From CAYLZW01 sp964388085 (GTDB lineage: Bacteria > Myxococcota > UBA727 > CAYLZW01), in assembly GCA_964388085.1 (NCBI GenBank), contig CAYLZW010000117.1, forward strand, positions 1 to 15,939: 15,939 nucleotides of DNA. Direction: 5' to 3'. Of this stretch, positions 1 through 7,973 are shown piece after piece. Positions within the stretch are counted from its first letter, which is position 1, and every line of letters starts with the position of its first letter. The notes under the pieces are model-generated. The model ran no database searches. It had not been told where the DNA came from and was given only the letters and a program-made list of their open reading frames with translations. A program made the position numbers and the translations under genes.

Positions 1-451
1 CGGCGTCGGGCTCACCCTCACCTTCGCCTTCGCCTTCGCCCTCGCCTTCGCCCTCGCCTTCGCCTTCGCCTTCGCCTTCGCCCTCGCCCTCGCCCTCGCC
101 TTCGCCTTCGCCCTCGCCGTCGCCCTCGCCCTCGCCGTCGCCCTCGCCCTCGCCTTCGCCCTCGCCTTCACCTTCGCCCTCGCCCTCACCTTCGCCCTCG
201 CCCTCACCTTCGCCCTCGCCCTCGCCTTCGCCTTCGCCCTCGCCTTCGCCCTCGCCTTCGCCCTCGCCTTCGCCGACGCCGGCGTCGACGGGGGAGGGGC
301 CAGCGACGCAGCGTCCGTCCGCGCTGCACGACATGTCCGTCGGGCAGTTCTCATCGGACTCGCAGGCGTAGCTCGAGGTGAAGAACACGCAGCCGTTCGC
401 GCTCAGGGCCAGGACGGGAGCGAGCACGAGCAGCAGATAGGCAATGCGCAT
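1..451 (-). CDS. Cys-rich lipoprotein with Gly-Glu repeat tail (partial, C-terminus beyond window)
   Basis: The minus-strand frame is open from an ATG at 449-451 to the window edge, about 150 codons. An AAGGA ribosome site (complement of 459-463) lies 7 nt upstream. The product starts MRIAYLLLVLAPVLALSANGC, a signal peptide ending in a lipobox-like ANGC, so it is probably a lipoprotein anchored at residue Cys21. A compact Cys module follows (CESDENC, then SC, then GRC). After SPVDAG the chain becomes an extended Gly-Glu/Gly-Asp repeat that runs almost to the edge. The function is unknown. Short Cys modules followed by acidic low-complexity linkers are common in myxobacterial surface lipoproteins, where the linker probably holds a distal domain away from the membrane; that domain, if present, lies outside the window. 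The gene is divergent from the kinase at 750. Confidence is high that it is coding and low for any role. Confidence 0.8.
   Translation of the reverse strand, partial: MRIAYLLLVLAPVLALSANGCVFFTSSYACESDENCPTDMSCSADGRCVAGPSPVDAGVGEGEGEGEGEGEGEGEGEGEGEGEGEGEGEGEGEGEGEGEGEGEGDGEGEGDGEGEGEGEGEGEGEGEGEGEGEGEGEGEGEGEGEGEPDA
11..274 (-). repeat. (Gly-Glu/Asp)44 coding repeat, 6-bp DNA unit
   Basis: About 44 tandem copies of a hexamer, read on the minus strand as GGC/GGT plus GAA/GAG, encode alternating Gly-Glu. GAC replaces the Glu codon in at least two units, giving Gly-Asp. The synonymous GAA/GAG and GGC/GGT choices vary irregularly. This suggests an old repeat kept at the protein level, although slippage could still change its length. 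Confidence 0.9.
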
Positions 452-749
452 GGTCGTGTCCTTCAAGGGGGCGTCCCCGGAGGCTAGAGGTGCCGGCCGC
501 GAAACGCGAGAGCGCGGCCGCTGGACTGTCTCACGCGCCGCCCGTCGTCCGTCGCTGGTGCGAATGTATGCCGTTGTGCTCACGGCGCGCTTGATGCCGT
601 TCGCGAGCCCGCCCGGTCGCTTTGCGCCCGGAGGAGCGCGCCCGCTAACGTCGGGCCGGTTGGATCTTCGCGGGCGCGCGTTCGTTGGACATAGACTGAC
701 CCACTCGGGCAGATCGCGTGCGTGCGGACGCGGGACGGAGGCGGAAGGC
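452..749. promoter_or_regulatory. Divergent intergenic region between lipoprotein and kinase genes
   Basis: These 298 bp should hold two divergent promoters. I see an AAGGA ribosome site for the lipoprotein (459-463, minus strand) and a GGAGG for the kinase (737-741, plus strand). There is also an 8-bp hairpin, CGGCCGCG/CGCGGCCG, at 494-501 and 513-520 with an 11-nt loop. A TAGACT at 692-697 could be a -10 element for the kinase, but no well-spaced -35 accompanies it. The frame of the kinase stays open upstream to an ATG at 444, but that stretch is Arg-rich, overlaps the lipoprotein start and has no kinase-family similarity. Confidence 0.45.
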
Positions 750-3692
750 TTGGCGCGCGTCGGAGAAAAGCTCGGCCGATACGAGCTCACGGAGCAGCTC
801 GGCAAGGGCGCCGCGGGGACGGTGTTCCGCGCGCGCGACTCGCTGCTCGGCATCGACGTGTGCGTGAAGATCCTTCACTCGGGGCTCGCCACGCAGCCAG
901 GCATCATCGAGCGCTTCAAGCGCGAGCTGCTGCTCGCTCGCCGCATCGCGCACCCTGGCATCTGCAAGATCTTCGACATTCAGGAGGCGAACGGCACGCA
1001 TTTCCTGACCATGGAGTACGTGCAGGGCGAGACGCTGAGCACGCTGCTGAACCGCGACGGGCAGATGCCCCCGCTCAACGCGGTTCGGCTCATGCGCAAG
1101 GTCTCCGAGGCGCTCGGCGCGGCGCACAAAGCCGGCGTCGTCCACCGCGACATCAAGCCCGGCAACATCATCATCGGCGACGACGGGCGCATCACCATCG
1201 TCGACTTCGGCGTCGCCACGGCCGAGGACCTCGACCGACTCACGCGCGCGGGCGTCGTGCTCGGCTCGCGCAGCTACATGGCGCCCGAGACCTGGCAGGG
1301 CAAACCGGCGACGGCGGCCGGCGACGTGTGGGCGCTCGGCGTCATCCTCTACGGCTGCGTCACCGGGCGCCTGCCGTACAAGGGCGAGGGCGTGGTCGGC
1401 GTGTTCGACGCCATCAAGAACACCAAGCCTTTGCCGCCGAGCGCGCTCAGCTCCGACGTCACGCCCGAGCTCGAGGAGCTGATCTTCAAGGCCATGTGTG
1501 TCGATGTAAGCCAGCGCTACCCCGACGCGAGCGCGGTCGAGCACGCGCTCGCGACCCTCGAGCTCGATCTCAGCGCCGGCGACGACGACGCCTCCACCGT
1601 CGTGCGGCCGCCGGCCTTTGCGTCCGGTTCGAACACGCCTGGATCTTCCGGCTCGTCGCCGGCGCGCGCGAGCGGCGCGGCGCCGGGCAGCGCCTCGCCG
1701 AGTAGCGCACGGCCGGGCAGCGCCCTCAGAGGCAACGCCCTCGCGGACAGCGCCCTGCCGGACAGCGCCCTGCCGGACAGCGCGGCGCCCCCGAGCAGCG
1801 CCGCCGACGCCACGCGCGACCTGTCGAAGAACGCTTACGCGCACGCGCGCGAGCTGCCCTCGCCACCGGCGGCGCCGAGCTCCGAACGCTTGCACCGCCC
1901 GAGCGCGCTGCCTCGTCCGCCGCCGGCCATGAGCCCGGCAGCGCCGGCACCCGCCGCCACGTTCCCGGCCAAGGGCACCGAGGAGATAAGCCTCATCGGC
2001 GACGAGATGTCGCTCTACTCGCCGGGGGACGCGTCCGCGCTGGGCGCGGCGCGAGGGAGCGCGGAGCGCTCGGCCGAGAGCGCGCTGCAGGAGGCGACGC
2101 GCGTCGTGCCGCCGCCCGAGTCGTCGCTGCCGGCGCAAAACACGCCCTCGGCGGAGAGCGTCGCGGACGCCTTCGACGCCGCCTTCGGGCTCGCGAGCGG
2201 CGATCCGATGGGCAGCCCGCCGCACACCCACCCGGGACCGGACGCCGGAGAGCCGGCGACGGTGATCGCGACGGTGCCGCCCGACTTCGGCCCGCCCGAC
2301 GAGTCGCTGCAGGGCATGAACGTCCTGCTCGGCCAGAACGTGCGCTCCGGCTCGTCGGAGAGCGGCGCGCCGCCCTCGGTGCTCGGCGCGCTCGACGGGC
2401 CCGCGTTCGCGCCCGAGTCCTCCGGAGACGGCTGGGAGGTGCGCGCCTCGTCGGGCGCCGCGCTCGACTTCGTCACCGCGCCGAGCGTGCAGAGCCAGGG
2501 AGCGGCGTCGCTGTACGCCGAGGGTCCCGCGCTCGAGTCCGCCGCCGCCGACGCCTTCGTCGTCGACGACCAGACCCAGCTCAACGATCAGTCGCTCTCG
2601 CTGACCGCGTTGACGCCGGAGCCGGCGTCCGACGACGGCTTCTTCAGCGCGCCGCCGGCCGAGTCGACGCGCATCGAGCCCTATGCGGCGCTCCCCGACG
2701 AGCAAGGGCAGGCGGCGGGCCTCGATCGCGCAGATGGCATGCCGCGCCGGCCGGACCGCTCGAGCGACGATCTGCTCGCCGTGCGCAAGGGACCGGACAA
2801 GCGGGCGCTCTTCGCCGCCGCCGCCGCCGTCGTGCTGGTCGTCGTCATCGCCGCCGCCGTACTGGGCGGCTCCGACGAGGAGAGCGCCGTCGCGAGCGAT
2901 GCGGCGCCGGCAGCAGCGGCCGGCGCCACCGGTGAAGGCGCCGAGGCATGGGTGTTTCCCGACGAGAACACCGCCAAGGCCGCGAACGCGGACGCGCCCC
3001 CCGACGAGCCCGTGGCGCAGGACCCGGCCGCCGCCGTCGCCGCGGCGAAGGAGATCGCGGCTGAGGAGGGCGCCGTCGCGGCCAACCACGCGCCCGACGC
3101 GGACGACGGCACGGCCGAGGCGGCTGACGACACGGCTAACGACACAGCCAACGTCACAGCCGACGACGGCGAGGCGAGCGCGCTCGCGAGCGCCGACGCG
3201 CCGAGCGAGGGGGAGCAAGCGGGCGCCGACGAAGGCCTCGAGGAGCAGCAGCCCGACGAGCGCGAGCCCGCCGCGGAGGTGATGAAGCCGCGCAAGCAGC
3301 GCTCCGCCGCGCAGGCCGCCCGCTCGAAGTACAAGCGAAAGCGCAGCGCGCTCAACAGCGCCCTGGCGAAGAAGGGCGTGTTGCCGGGCGACGCGAGCGC
3401 CGTCGATCAGAAGCGCCGCGCCATGACGTCGGCGGCGCGGCGAGGGGACTACGGGCGCGCGGCCGACGCCGCGGACGACGCCCTGCGCGAGGTGGCCAAG
3501 GTGAAGGTGGACGCTGCCTTCGTCGGTAACAAGCTCGCGCGCTTCAACCGCGGCTACGACAAGACCACCGACGACGCCCTGCGCACGAAGCTCAAGGGCG
3601 TGCTCAAGGAGGTCGGCACGGCCTACTCGAAGGGCCGCTACGACGACGCCAACCAGAAGCTCAACCGCGCCTTCGCGCTCATGCGGCGGTAA
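750..3692 (+). CDS. Membrane-anchored Hanks-type Ser/Thr protein kinase, 980 aa
   Basis: This is a eukaryote-like Ser/Thr kinase that should transfer ATP phosphate to Ser/Thr of target proteins. The domain fills residues 9-273 and has every catalytic element: glycine loop GKGAAGTV (18-25), Lys40, helix-C Glu59, HRDIKPGN (132-139), DFG (152-154) and APE (178-180). A linker of about 400 residues rich in Ala, Ser, Pro and Asp follows, with short repeats such as DSALP. A single membrane helix spans about 687-710, then an acidic Ala-rich stretch and a basic, helical C-terminal domain (about 845-980). By kinase topology this last part lies outside the inner membrane and may sense or bind something there. 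I chose the TTG at 750 because GGAGG sits 8 nt before it and the kinase fold begins directly after; the frame is open back to ATG 444. The next gene starts 87 bp downstream on the same strand. Its substrates are unknown. Confidence 0.93.
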   Translation: MARVGEKLGRYELTEQLGKGAAGTVFRARDSLLGIDVCVKILHSGLATQPGIIERFKRELLLARRIAHPGICKIFDIQEANGTHFLTMEYVQGETLSTLLNRDGQMPPLNAVRLMRKVSEALGAAHKAGVVHRDIKPGNIIIGDDGRITIVDFGVATAEDLDRLTRAGVVLGSRSYMAPETWQGKPATAAGDVWALGVILYGCVTGRLPYKGEGVVGVFDAIKNTKPLPPSALSSDVTPELEELIFKAMCVDVSQRYPDASAVEHALATLELDLSAGDDDASTVVRPPAFASGSNTPGSSGSSPARASGAAPGSASPSSARPGSALRGNALADSALPDSALPDSAAPPSSAADATRDLSKNAYAHARELPSPPAAPSSERLHRPSALPRPPPAMSPAAPAPAATFPAKGTEEISLIGDEMSLYSPGDASALGAARGSAERSAESALQEATRVVPPPESSLPAQNTPSAESVADAFDAAFGLASGDPMGSPPHTHPGPDAGEPATVIATVPPDFGPPDESLQGMNVLLGQNVRSGSSESGAPPSVLGALDGPAFAPESSGDGWEVRASSGAALDFVTAPSVQSQGAASLYAEGPALESAAADAFVVDDQTQLNDQSLSLTALTPEPASDDGFFSAPPAESTRIEPYAALPDEQGQAAGLDRADGMPRRPDRSSDDLLAVRKGPDKRALFAAAAAVVLVVVIAAAVLGGSDEESAVASDAAPAAAAGATGEGAEAWVFPDENTAKAANADAPPDEPVAQDPAAAVAAAKEIAAEEGAVAANHAPDADDGTAEAADDTANDTANVTADDGEASALASADAPSEGEQAGADEGLEEQQPDEREPAAEVMKPRKQRSAAQAARSKYKRKRSALNSALAKKGVLPGDASAVDQKRRAMTSAARRGDYGRAADAADDALREVAKVKVDAAFVGNKLARFNRGYDKTTDDALRTKLKGVLKEVGTAYSKGRYDDANQKLNRAFALMRR

Positions 3693-3716
3693 TCTATTTC
3701 CGTTCTTCCTTCTGTT

Positions 3717-3730
3717 CGCTCGCGCGAGCG
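3717..3730. other. 14-bp perfect palindrome downstream of the kinase
   Basis: CGCTCGCGCGAGCG is its own reverse complement and could fold as a 5-bp stem with a 4-nt loop. The pyrimidine-rich run lies before it on the plus strand, not after, so it is a poor intrinsic terminator. It may be an operator, an RNA processing site, or chance in very GC-rich DNA. Confidence 0.25.
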
Positions 3731-3779
3731 GTACCAGCGCTCAGGTCGTGCGCCGAGCGGAAGCCAGGGAGCCCTTCAC

Positions 3780-4541
3780 ATGAACGCCCTCGTCCTCGCC
3801 GCGCTGCTGCAGACCGCCGCCCCCGCGCAAACCGTCGACGTCACGCTCGGTGGCTTTCGGGCCGTCGGTCTCAGCGACGAGGAGACCTCCAGGTATCGCG
3901 CGCGCCTCGACGAGGAGCTGAACGCCATCGGCGTGGCGCTGCAGGAGCCCGAGACCGCCATCGACGTGGACTGCTACGACGACCTCGCCTGCCTCGGCTC
4001 CGCGCCGGGCCAGACGGCGGGCCTCGTCGACGTCGAGCTCGTGCGCGTCGGGCCCTTCATGCAGGTGAAGTTCCGCTTCTGGAACCGGGAGACCGAGCTG
4101 CTCCTCGACGAGGACGGCATGGAGGACGCGGAGGAGTTCGCGGCCGGCGGCAAGCTGGTGCCGGCGCTGTTCCAGGAGCGCGTCGGCGCCTCCGGGCAGC
4201 CCATCGCGGCCGGCGAGAACACGGTGGCGGACTCGAGCGATCCGACGACGGTGACGGAAGAATTCGCGCCCGCTCCGACGGAGCAGCCCGCGGGTCCCGA
4301 GCCGCTGCCCGTGCTCGGCTACACGGGCATCGGCGTGGCCGTGCTCGGCGGCGTGCTCGTCCTCGGGGGCGGCCTGCTCGCGCTCAACGAGATGACCGTG
4401 CTCGAGAACGCGCAGTCCCTCGGCGGCGACAAGGAGCGCGCTCGCGTGCTCGGTCCCTCGGCGCTCGTCGCCGCCGGGCTCGGCGCGGTGGTGCTGGGCG
4501 GCGGCGGCGCGCTCGCGACCATGGGCTTCGCCGGCCAGTAA
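3780..4541 (+). CDS. Envelope protein with TolB/CsgG-like N-domain and two C-terminal TM helices
   Basis: The 253-aa product begins with a short hydrophobic, signal-like stretch (1-17, possible cut after APA). Residues 20-135 have the pattern of myxobacterial TolB-N/CsgG-like domains: an amphipathic helix (SDEETSRYRARLDEEL), a DCYDDLACL motif with Cys65 and Cys71, then beta strands around VDVELVRVG and MQVKFRFW. That assignment comes from pattern recognition, not a search. A Pro/Ala/Glu linker leads to two Gly-rich hydrophobic segments at 180-202 and 224-250, likely a membrane hairpin. An AGGGAG site at 3766-3771 with 8-nt spacing supports the ATG. Sitting 87 bp behind the kinase, it may be co-transcribed and act as an envelope partner or substrate; that link is inference from position only. 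Confidence 0.8.
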   Translation: MNALVLAALLQTAAPAQTVDVTLGGFRAVGLSDEETSRYRARLDEELNAIGVALQEPETAIDVDCYDDLACLGSAPGQTAGLVDVELVRVGPFMQVKFRFWNRETELLLDEDGMEDAEEFAAGGKLVPALFQERVGASGQPIAAGENTVADSSDPTTVTEEFAPAPTEQPAGPEPLPVLGYTGIGVAVLGGVLVLGGGLLALNEMTVLENAQSLGGDKERARVLGPSALVAAGLGAVVLGGGGALATMGFAGQ

Positions 4542-4609
4542 GGGCGATCATCGCTGCACGCCATTCGAGGGCCTACCGCGTTCGCCGCGCGCCATGGCAT
4601 AACTCGTAC

Positions 4610-6052
4610 GTGCAGCAACGCGTCGCGCTCGCCGTCCTCGTGATCTTCGCCGCCGGCGTCGGCTGCGATCCGCTGCCTCCCGCCGAGGTGTTGCGCTGTG
4701 GCTCCGACGCCGACTGCGCCGCGGGGGCGTCGTGTCAGGCGGGAGCGTGTGTCCAACGAGACAGCGGCGCCGCTTCGCCCTTGGATGCCGGTGAAGGCGC
4801 CGACAGCGGCAGCGAGCGCGACGGGGGCGAGGGGCTCGACAGCGGGCCGGTGCGCGACAGCGGTGTGGTCGTGGCCGACAGCGGGCCGATGCTCGACAGC
4901 GGTGTCGTCGTGGTCGACAGCGGTCCCGCGCCCGACAGCGGCGTCGTCGTCGACAGCGGATCTCCCCTCGACGGCGGCTCCACCATGGACAGCGGGCCTT
5001 CGTGCCGGTTGTGCGACTGCGGCCCGCCCGTGACCTACGACATCGTGGGCGAGAATTGCCAGCAGCGCACCAGGATGGGAACGGTGGATTGCGTGCCGCT
5101 CAACGAGGGCTGCCCCGGCTGCGTCCAATACAACACCGAGCACGCGCCACCGACGGTCTGCGACGAGCTCGCGCCGGGCACCTGCACGGGAGAGGTAGCG
5201 CCTGTCTGGCAGGACGTCCCCGACGGTGCCTCGTGCGGCGCCGGCTGCGAATGCCACAACGGAGAGCGCAGCGAGGTCGACTGCGCGCCGGGCAGCGGTG
5301 ACGAGGACGGTGACGGCGCGGCCAACTGCCTCGATCCGGACTGCGCCGAACAACCCTGCGGCGTGAACCGGACCTGTCGCCGCGTTTTCGAGAACGACGT
5401 CTTCGGCTGCTACCCGCTCAACGAGGAGAGCTGCGTGCTCTGGAGCGTCGACGAAGACTTCGACGGCCTGCTGAATTGCGCGGACCAGGCGGACTGCGAG
5501 AGCGTGAGCTGCGGCGCCGGCTGCTTGTGCCTCGGCGGCACCTCCACCGGCGAGGACTGCACGTTGAACGGCTTCGACGAGGACAGCGACGGCGCCTTCA
5601 ATTGCGGGGACAGCGAATGCGAGGGGCAGTCTTGCGGCGACGGCTGCCATTGCACGTCCGGCCTCGCGCGCGAGACCGCGTGCGACCTCGCCAGCGGGGA
5701 CGAGGACGGTGACGGGTACGCGAACTGCGACGATCCCGACTGCCACAACGCCCTGTGTGGGAGCGGCTGCCGCTGTCGCCAGTACGAGGCCACCGAGACG
5801 AGCTGCGGCTACGACACGGGGGACGAGGACGGCGACGGGCTCGCGAACTGCGCCGATCCCGACTGCGCGGGGCAGGGCTGCAGCGTCTCGGGAGGCGTCA
5901 CGGCCACGTGCGGCGCCGACCTCGCCTGTCACGAGGTGGCGTGCACCTGTAACGGCGTCATCGACAACGACGGTGACGGCCTCGACGACTGCAGCGATCC
6001 AGACTGCAAGACCCGGCGGTCGCCGACCTGCGACGCCATCTGCGCTCCCTGA
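4610..6052 (+). CDS. Secreted Cys-rich lipoprotein with Asp-Ser-Gly linker and six DxDxDG repeats
   Basis: From a GTG start the 480-aa product has a hydrophobic leader ending in AAGVGC, a plausible lipobox with Cys20. A Cys module follows (CGSDADC, SC, GAC), matching the one in the lipoprotein at the left edge of the window. Residues 51-130 are a low-complexity DSG/DAG linker. The rest is Cys-rich and contains six units of the type DEDGDG-x-x-NC-x-DPDC, at about 231, 281, 323, 364, 405 and 452. Their DxDxDG core resembles calcium-binding loops of thrombospondin type-3 or dockerin-like repeats, so a Ca2+- and disulfide-stabilised surface rod is likely. No good ribosome site is visible, so the exact start is less sure; ATG 4594 is excluded because it meets a stop after two codons. 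No enzymatic motif is seen. Confidence 0.85.
   Translation: MQQRVALAVLVIFAAGVGCDPLPPAEVLRCGSDADCAAGASCQAGACVQRDSGAASPLDAGEGADSGSERDGGEGLDSGPVRDSGVVVADSGPMLDSGVVVVDSGPAPDSGVVVDSGSPLDGGSTMDSGPSCRLCDCGPPVTYDIVGENCQQRTRMGTVDCVPLNEGCPGCVQYNTEHAPPTVCDELAPGTCTGEVAPVWQDVPDGASCGAGCECHNGERSEVDCAPGSGDEDGDGAANCLDPDCAEQPCGVNRTCRRVFENDVFGCYPLNEESCVLWSVDEDFDGLLNCADQADCESVSCGAGCLCLGGTSTGEDCTLNGFDEDSDGAFNCGDSECEGQSCGDGCHCTSGLARETACDLASGDEDGDGYANCDDPDCHNALCGSGCRCRQYEATETSCGYDTGDEDGDGLANCADPDCAGQGCSVSGGVTATCGADLACHEVACTCNGVIDNDGDGLDDCSDPDCKTRRSPTCDAICAP
5300..6007 (+). repeat. Six imperfect coding repeats DxDxDGxxxC-x-DxxC
   Basis: Within the lipoprotein gene the unit recurs every 41-50 codons, starting at nt 5300, 5450, 5576, 5699, 5822 and 5963. 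The strongest copies read DEDGDGYANCDDPDC and DEDGDGLANCADPDC. The second copy has Phe in place of Gly and an extra residue (ADQADC); the last has DND. Asp at positions 1, 3 and 5 and Gly at 6 fit an EF-hand-like calcium loop. Confidence 0.8.
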
Positions 6053-6056
6053 GCGT

Positions 6057-6081
6057 CGCCCCGCGCGTCAGCGCGCTGGCG
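6057..6081. terminator. Possible bidirectional terminator hairpin between convergent genes
   Basis: Between the stops of the convergent genes at 6052 and 6088, a 5-bp CGCGC/GCGCG stem with loop GTCA (6062-6075) is extended by four more pairs across a small internal loop (6057-6060 with 6078-6081). There is no T-run on either side, so the call rests on position and fold. Confidence 0.35.
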
Positions 6082-6087
6082 TAGCCT

Positions 6088-7905
6088 TCAAGCCTCGACG
6101 GGCGCCGGCGGCGTGACCTCGGCCGCGTCCGAAGGCGCGCTCTCCGCGGGAGCGGGCTCGTCGGAGACCGGCGCTGGCTCGACGGGCACCGCCGCGGGCT
6201 CCTCGTGCACGGGCGCGGGCGTGGCCTCGTCAGGGGCGGGCTCGTCGTGCGCGGCCGGCGGCAGCGGGGCGCTGTCGTCGATCTTGTCGAGCGTAGGCGC
6301 GCTGTAGACGCCGAAGCCGAGCATCTCGTCGAAGGCGATGTTGAGCCCCACCGAGACCACGTCGTAGGACGTCGTGTACTGGCCCATGGCGACGCGCGTG
6401 CGCGGCTCGGAGTGACCGCCCGGCTGCTTGATGGTCTCGGCGTGCACGATGCTCTCGTCGCCCACCGTGCGGTCGAACATGAACACGTGCCCGTAGCCGA
6501 CGTCGAGGCGGACGCCGTAGAGCTTCACCGAGCCGCCCACGCCGACGCCTACCTGCTGCCCGTTCAGGAGGTCGACCGCGTACGTCGTCGTCGGGATGGC
6601 GTCGGTCTCGTAGTAGACACCGCTCCTGAGCGCGAACATCTGGTCGAAGAAGCTCACCTCGCCGCCGAGGCGCGCGCTCCACGCGTCCATCCAGTCCTTC
6701 GGCTGCACGACGGGCTCGAGCGGCGTCGGCTCGCCGCCCGCCACCTGCATGGCGATGCCGCTCGTCTTCAGGAACACGTGGTCGTACGTCGACCATTGCT
6801 CGTAGACGAAGTCGGCCTCGAGCTCGAAGCCGAACAAGCCGTCTGCCAGATCCTGCATGCCGTACTTGGCGCCGACGCGATAAAACGGCGGCAGCTCGAA
6901 GGCGGTGAGCGCTGTCGGGTTGTCCTCGACGATGCTGACCGTGTCCGAGTCGATGAGCTCCTGCACGCGCGGGCCGAAGCTCTCGAGCGTCAGGGGGCCG
7001 CTCGCCTGCACGCTGCGCCCGAGCTGCACGGACGCGCCGAGCTCGAAGCCGGGCAGGGGGTTCGACCACACGCCGAAGTTCGCCGACGGGATGAAGTGCG
7101 TCAGCGTGTTGATGTGGATGCCGATGTCCGCGTTCGGATCTTCGCTGCCGTAGAGGTCCGCGCTCATCTTGATGCGCTGGTTCACGCCGGCGGACACGCC
7201 CTGCAGGCTGGCGCCGATGGCGATCCAATTCTGGAAGCGATAGGCGGCGGTGACGCCGTAATAGACCTCGAGCAGGTCGCGCTCGATGAGCGTGTAGCGC
7301 GTGTACTCGTCCTCCCCGAAGGAATAGTCGCCCGCGCGCGGCGCGTAGAAGGCGGCGCCCACCGCGATGCCGTCGAGGCCGAAGCTGTCGAGGTTCAGCG
7401 TCGCCCACATGCCCGGGATGCCCTGAAAGGGCGCCTGGTTCTGCACCGCGTGCCCGTCGGGGCTCGAGGGCGTCTCCTTCAGCCCGATGTACTTGCGCTG
7501 GGCCGGGTAGAACTCGTTCGCCTCGTTCACCGTGCGGCCGCTGCCGTCGACGGTGTAGGTGCGCCCGTCGCCGTAGTCCTTGTCGACGTCGATGGGCCCG
7601 CAGTCGTTGCTGGGCCCGCAGTCCCGGAGGAAGCTCGAGGTCATGAACACGAGCGTGCCGTCGATCTGCAGCTGCAGGCCGGTGCTGTTCGTGATGGCGG
7701 CCGGGTTCGTCCACATGGCCGTCGGATCGCCCGGGTTCACGATGTTGGCGCCGCCGCGGCCGAGCGCGCGCGGGCTGATCTCGCCGAGGTACCAGGCGGC
7801 CGCGCTCACGTCTTGCGCGCCCAAGAGCGGGCCTGCCATGACGACGGCGAAGAGCGCCAGGGTGGACGAGCGAAGCGGCATGGGAGACCTCGTGAGCGTG
7901 CGCAT
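6088..7905 (-). CDS. FadL/OmpP1/TodX-family outer-membrane protein with Pro/Ala/Glu tail
   Basis: The 605-aa product has a signal peptide and, directly after it, the family hallmark ALGRGGANIVNPGDPTAMW followed by TNPAAI. This matches the N-terminal hatch of FadL-type barrels, which pass long-chain fatty acids or other hydrophobic compounds across the outer membrane. The rest shows alternating strand patterns typical of such barrels. The last predicted strand (YDVVSVGLNIAF, ending near residue 525) looks like the BAM recognition signal, yet about 80 residues follow, the last 60 rich in Pro, Ala and Glu. An internal ATG (7879-7881, giving MPLRSST) has an equally good GAGG 6 nt upstream, and the 7905 start has GAGG at 8 nt, so the start may be 8 codons later. 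The gene is divergent from epmA with 68 bp between. The substrate cannot be read from sequence. Confidence 0.88.
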   Translation of the reverse strand: MRTLTRSPMPLRSSTLALFAVVMAGPLLGAQDVSAAAWYLGEISPRALGRGGANIVNPGDPTAMWTNPAAITNSTGLQLQIDGTLVFMTSSFLRDCGPSNDCGPIDVDKDYGDGRTYTVDGSGRTVNEANEFYPAQRKYIGLKETPSSPDGHAVQNQAPFQGIPGMWATLNLDSFGLDGIAVGAAFYAPRAGDYSFGEDEYTRYTLIERDLLEVYYGVTAAYRFQNWIAIGASLQGVSAGVNQRIKMSADLYGSEDPNADIGIHINTLTHFIPSANFGVWSNPLPGFELGASVQLGRSVQASGPLTLESFGPRVQELIDSDTVSIVEDNPTALTAFELPPFYRVGAKYGMQDLADGLFGFELEADFVYEQWSTYDHVFLKTSGIAMQVAGGEPTPLEPVVQPKDWMDAWSARLGGEVSFFDQMFALRSGVYYETDAIPTTTYAVDLLNGQQVGVGVGGSVKLYGVRLDVGYGHVFMFDRTVGDESIVHAETIKQPGGHSEPRTRVAMGQYTTSYDVVSVGLNIAFDEMLGFGVYSAPTLDKIDDSAPLPPAAHDEPAPDEATPAPVHEEPAAVPVEPAPVSDEPAPAESAPSDAAEVTPPAPVEA

Positions 7906-7973
7906 GCGGTGAACCTCGGCGGCCCTGATACCTTCGCGGCCAGACGAGCAATAGAGGCGTTCGTGAGGCGTCC

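Noticed and set aside
11..274. CRISPR array or non-coding satellite
   Set aside because: The unit is 6 bp with no spacers and is in frame within a lipoprotein gene.
444..749. N-terminal extension of the kinase from ATG 444
   Set aside because: It overlaps the start codon of the divergent lipoprotein, is Arg-rich without similarity to kinases, and TTG 750 has a well-placed GGAGG and leads directly into the domain.
645..3218. Long minus-strand frame opposite the kinase (857 codons)
   Set aside because: Arg/Ala/Val-rich shadow typical of GC-rich DNA; the plus strand has a complete kinase with all motifs.
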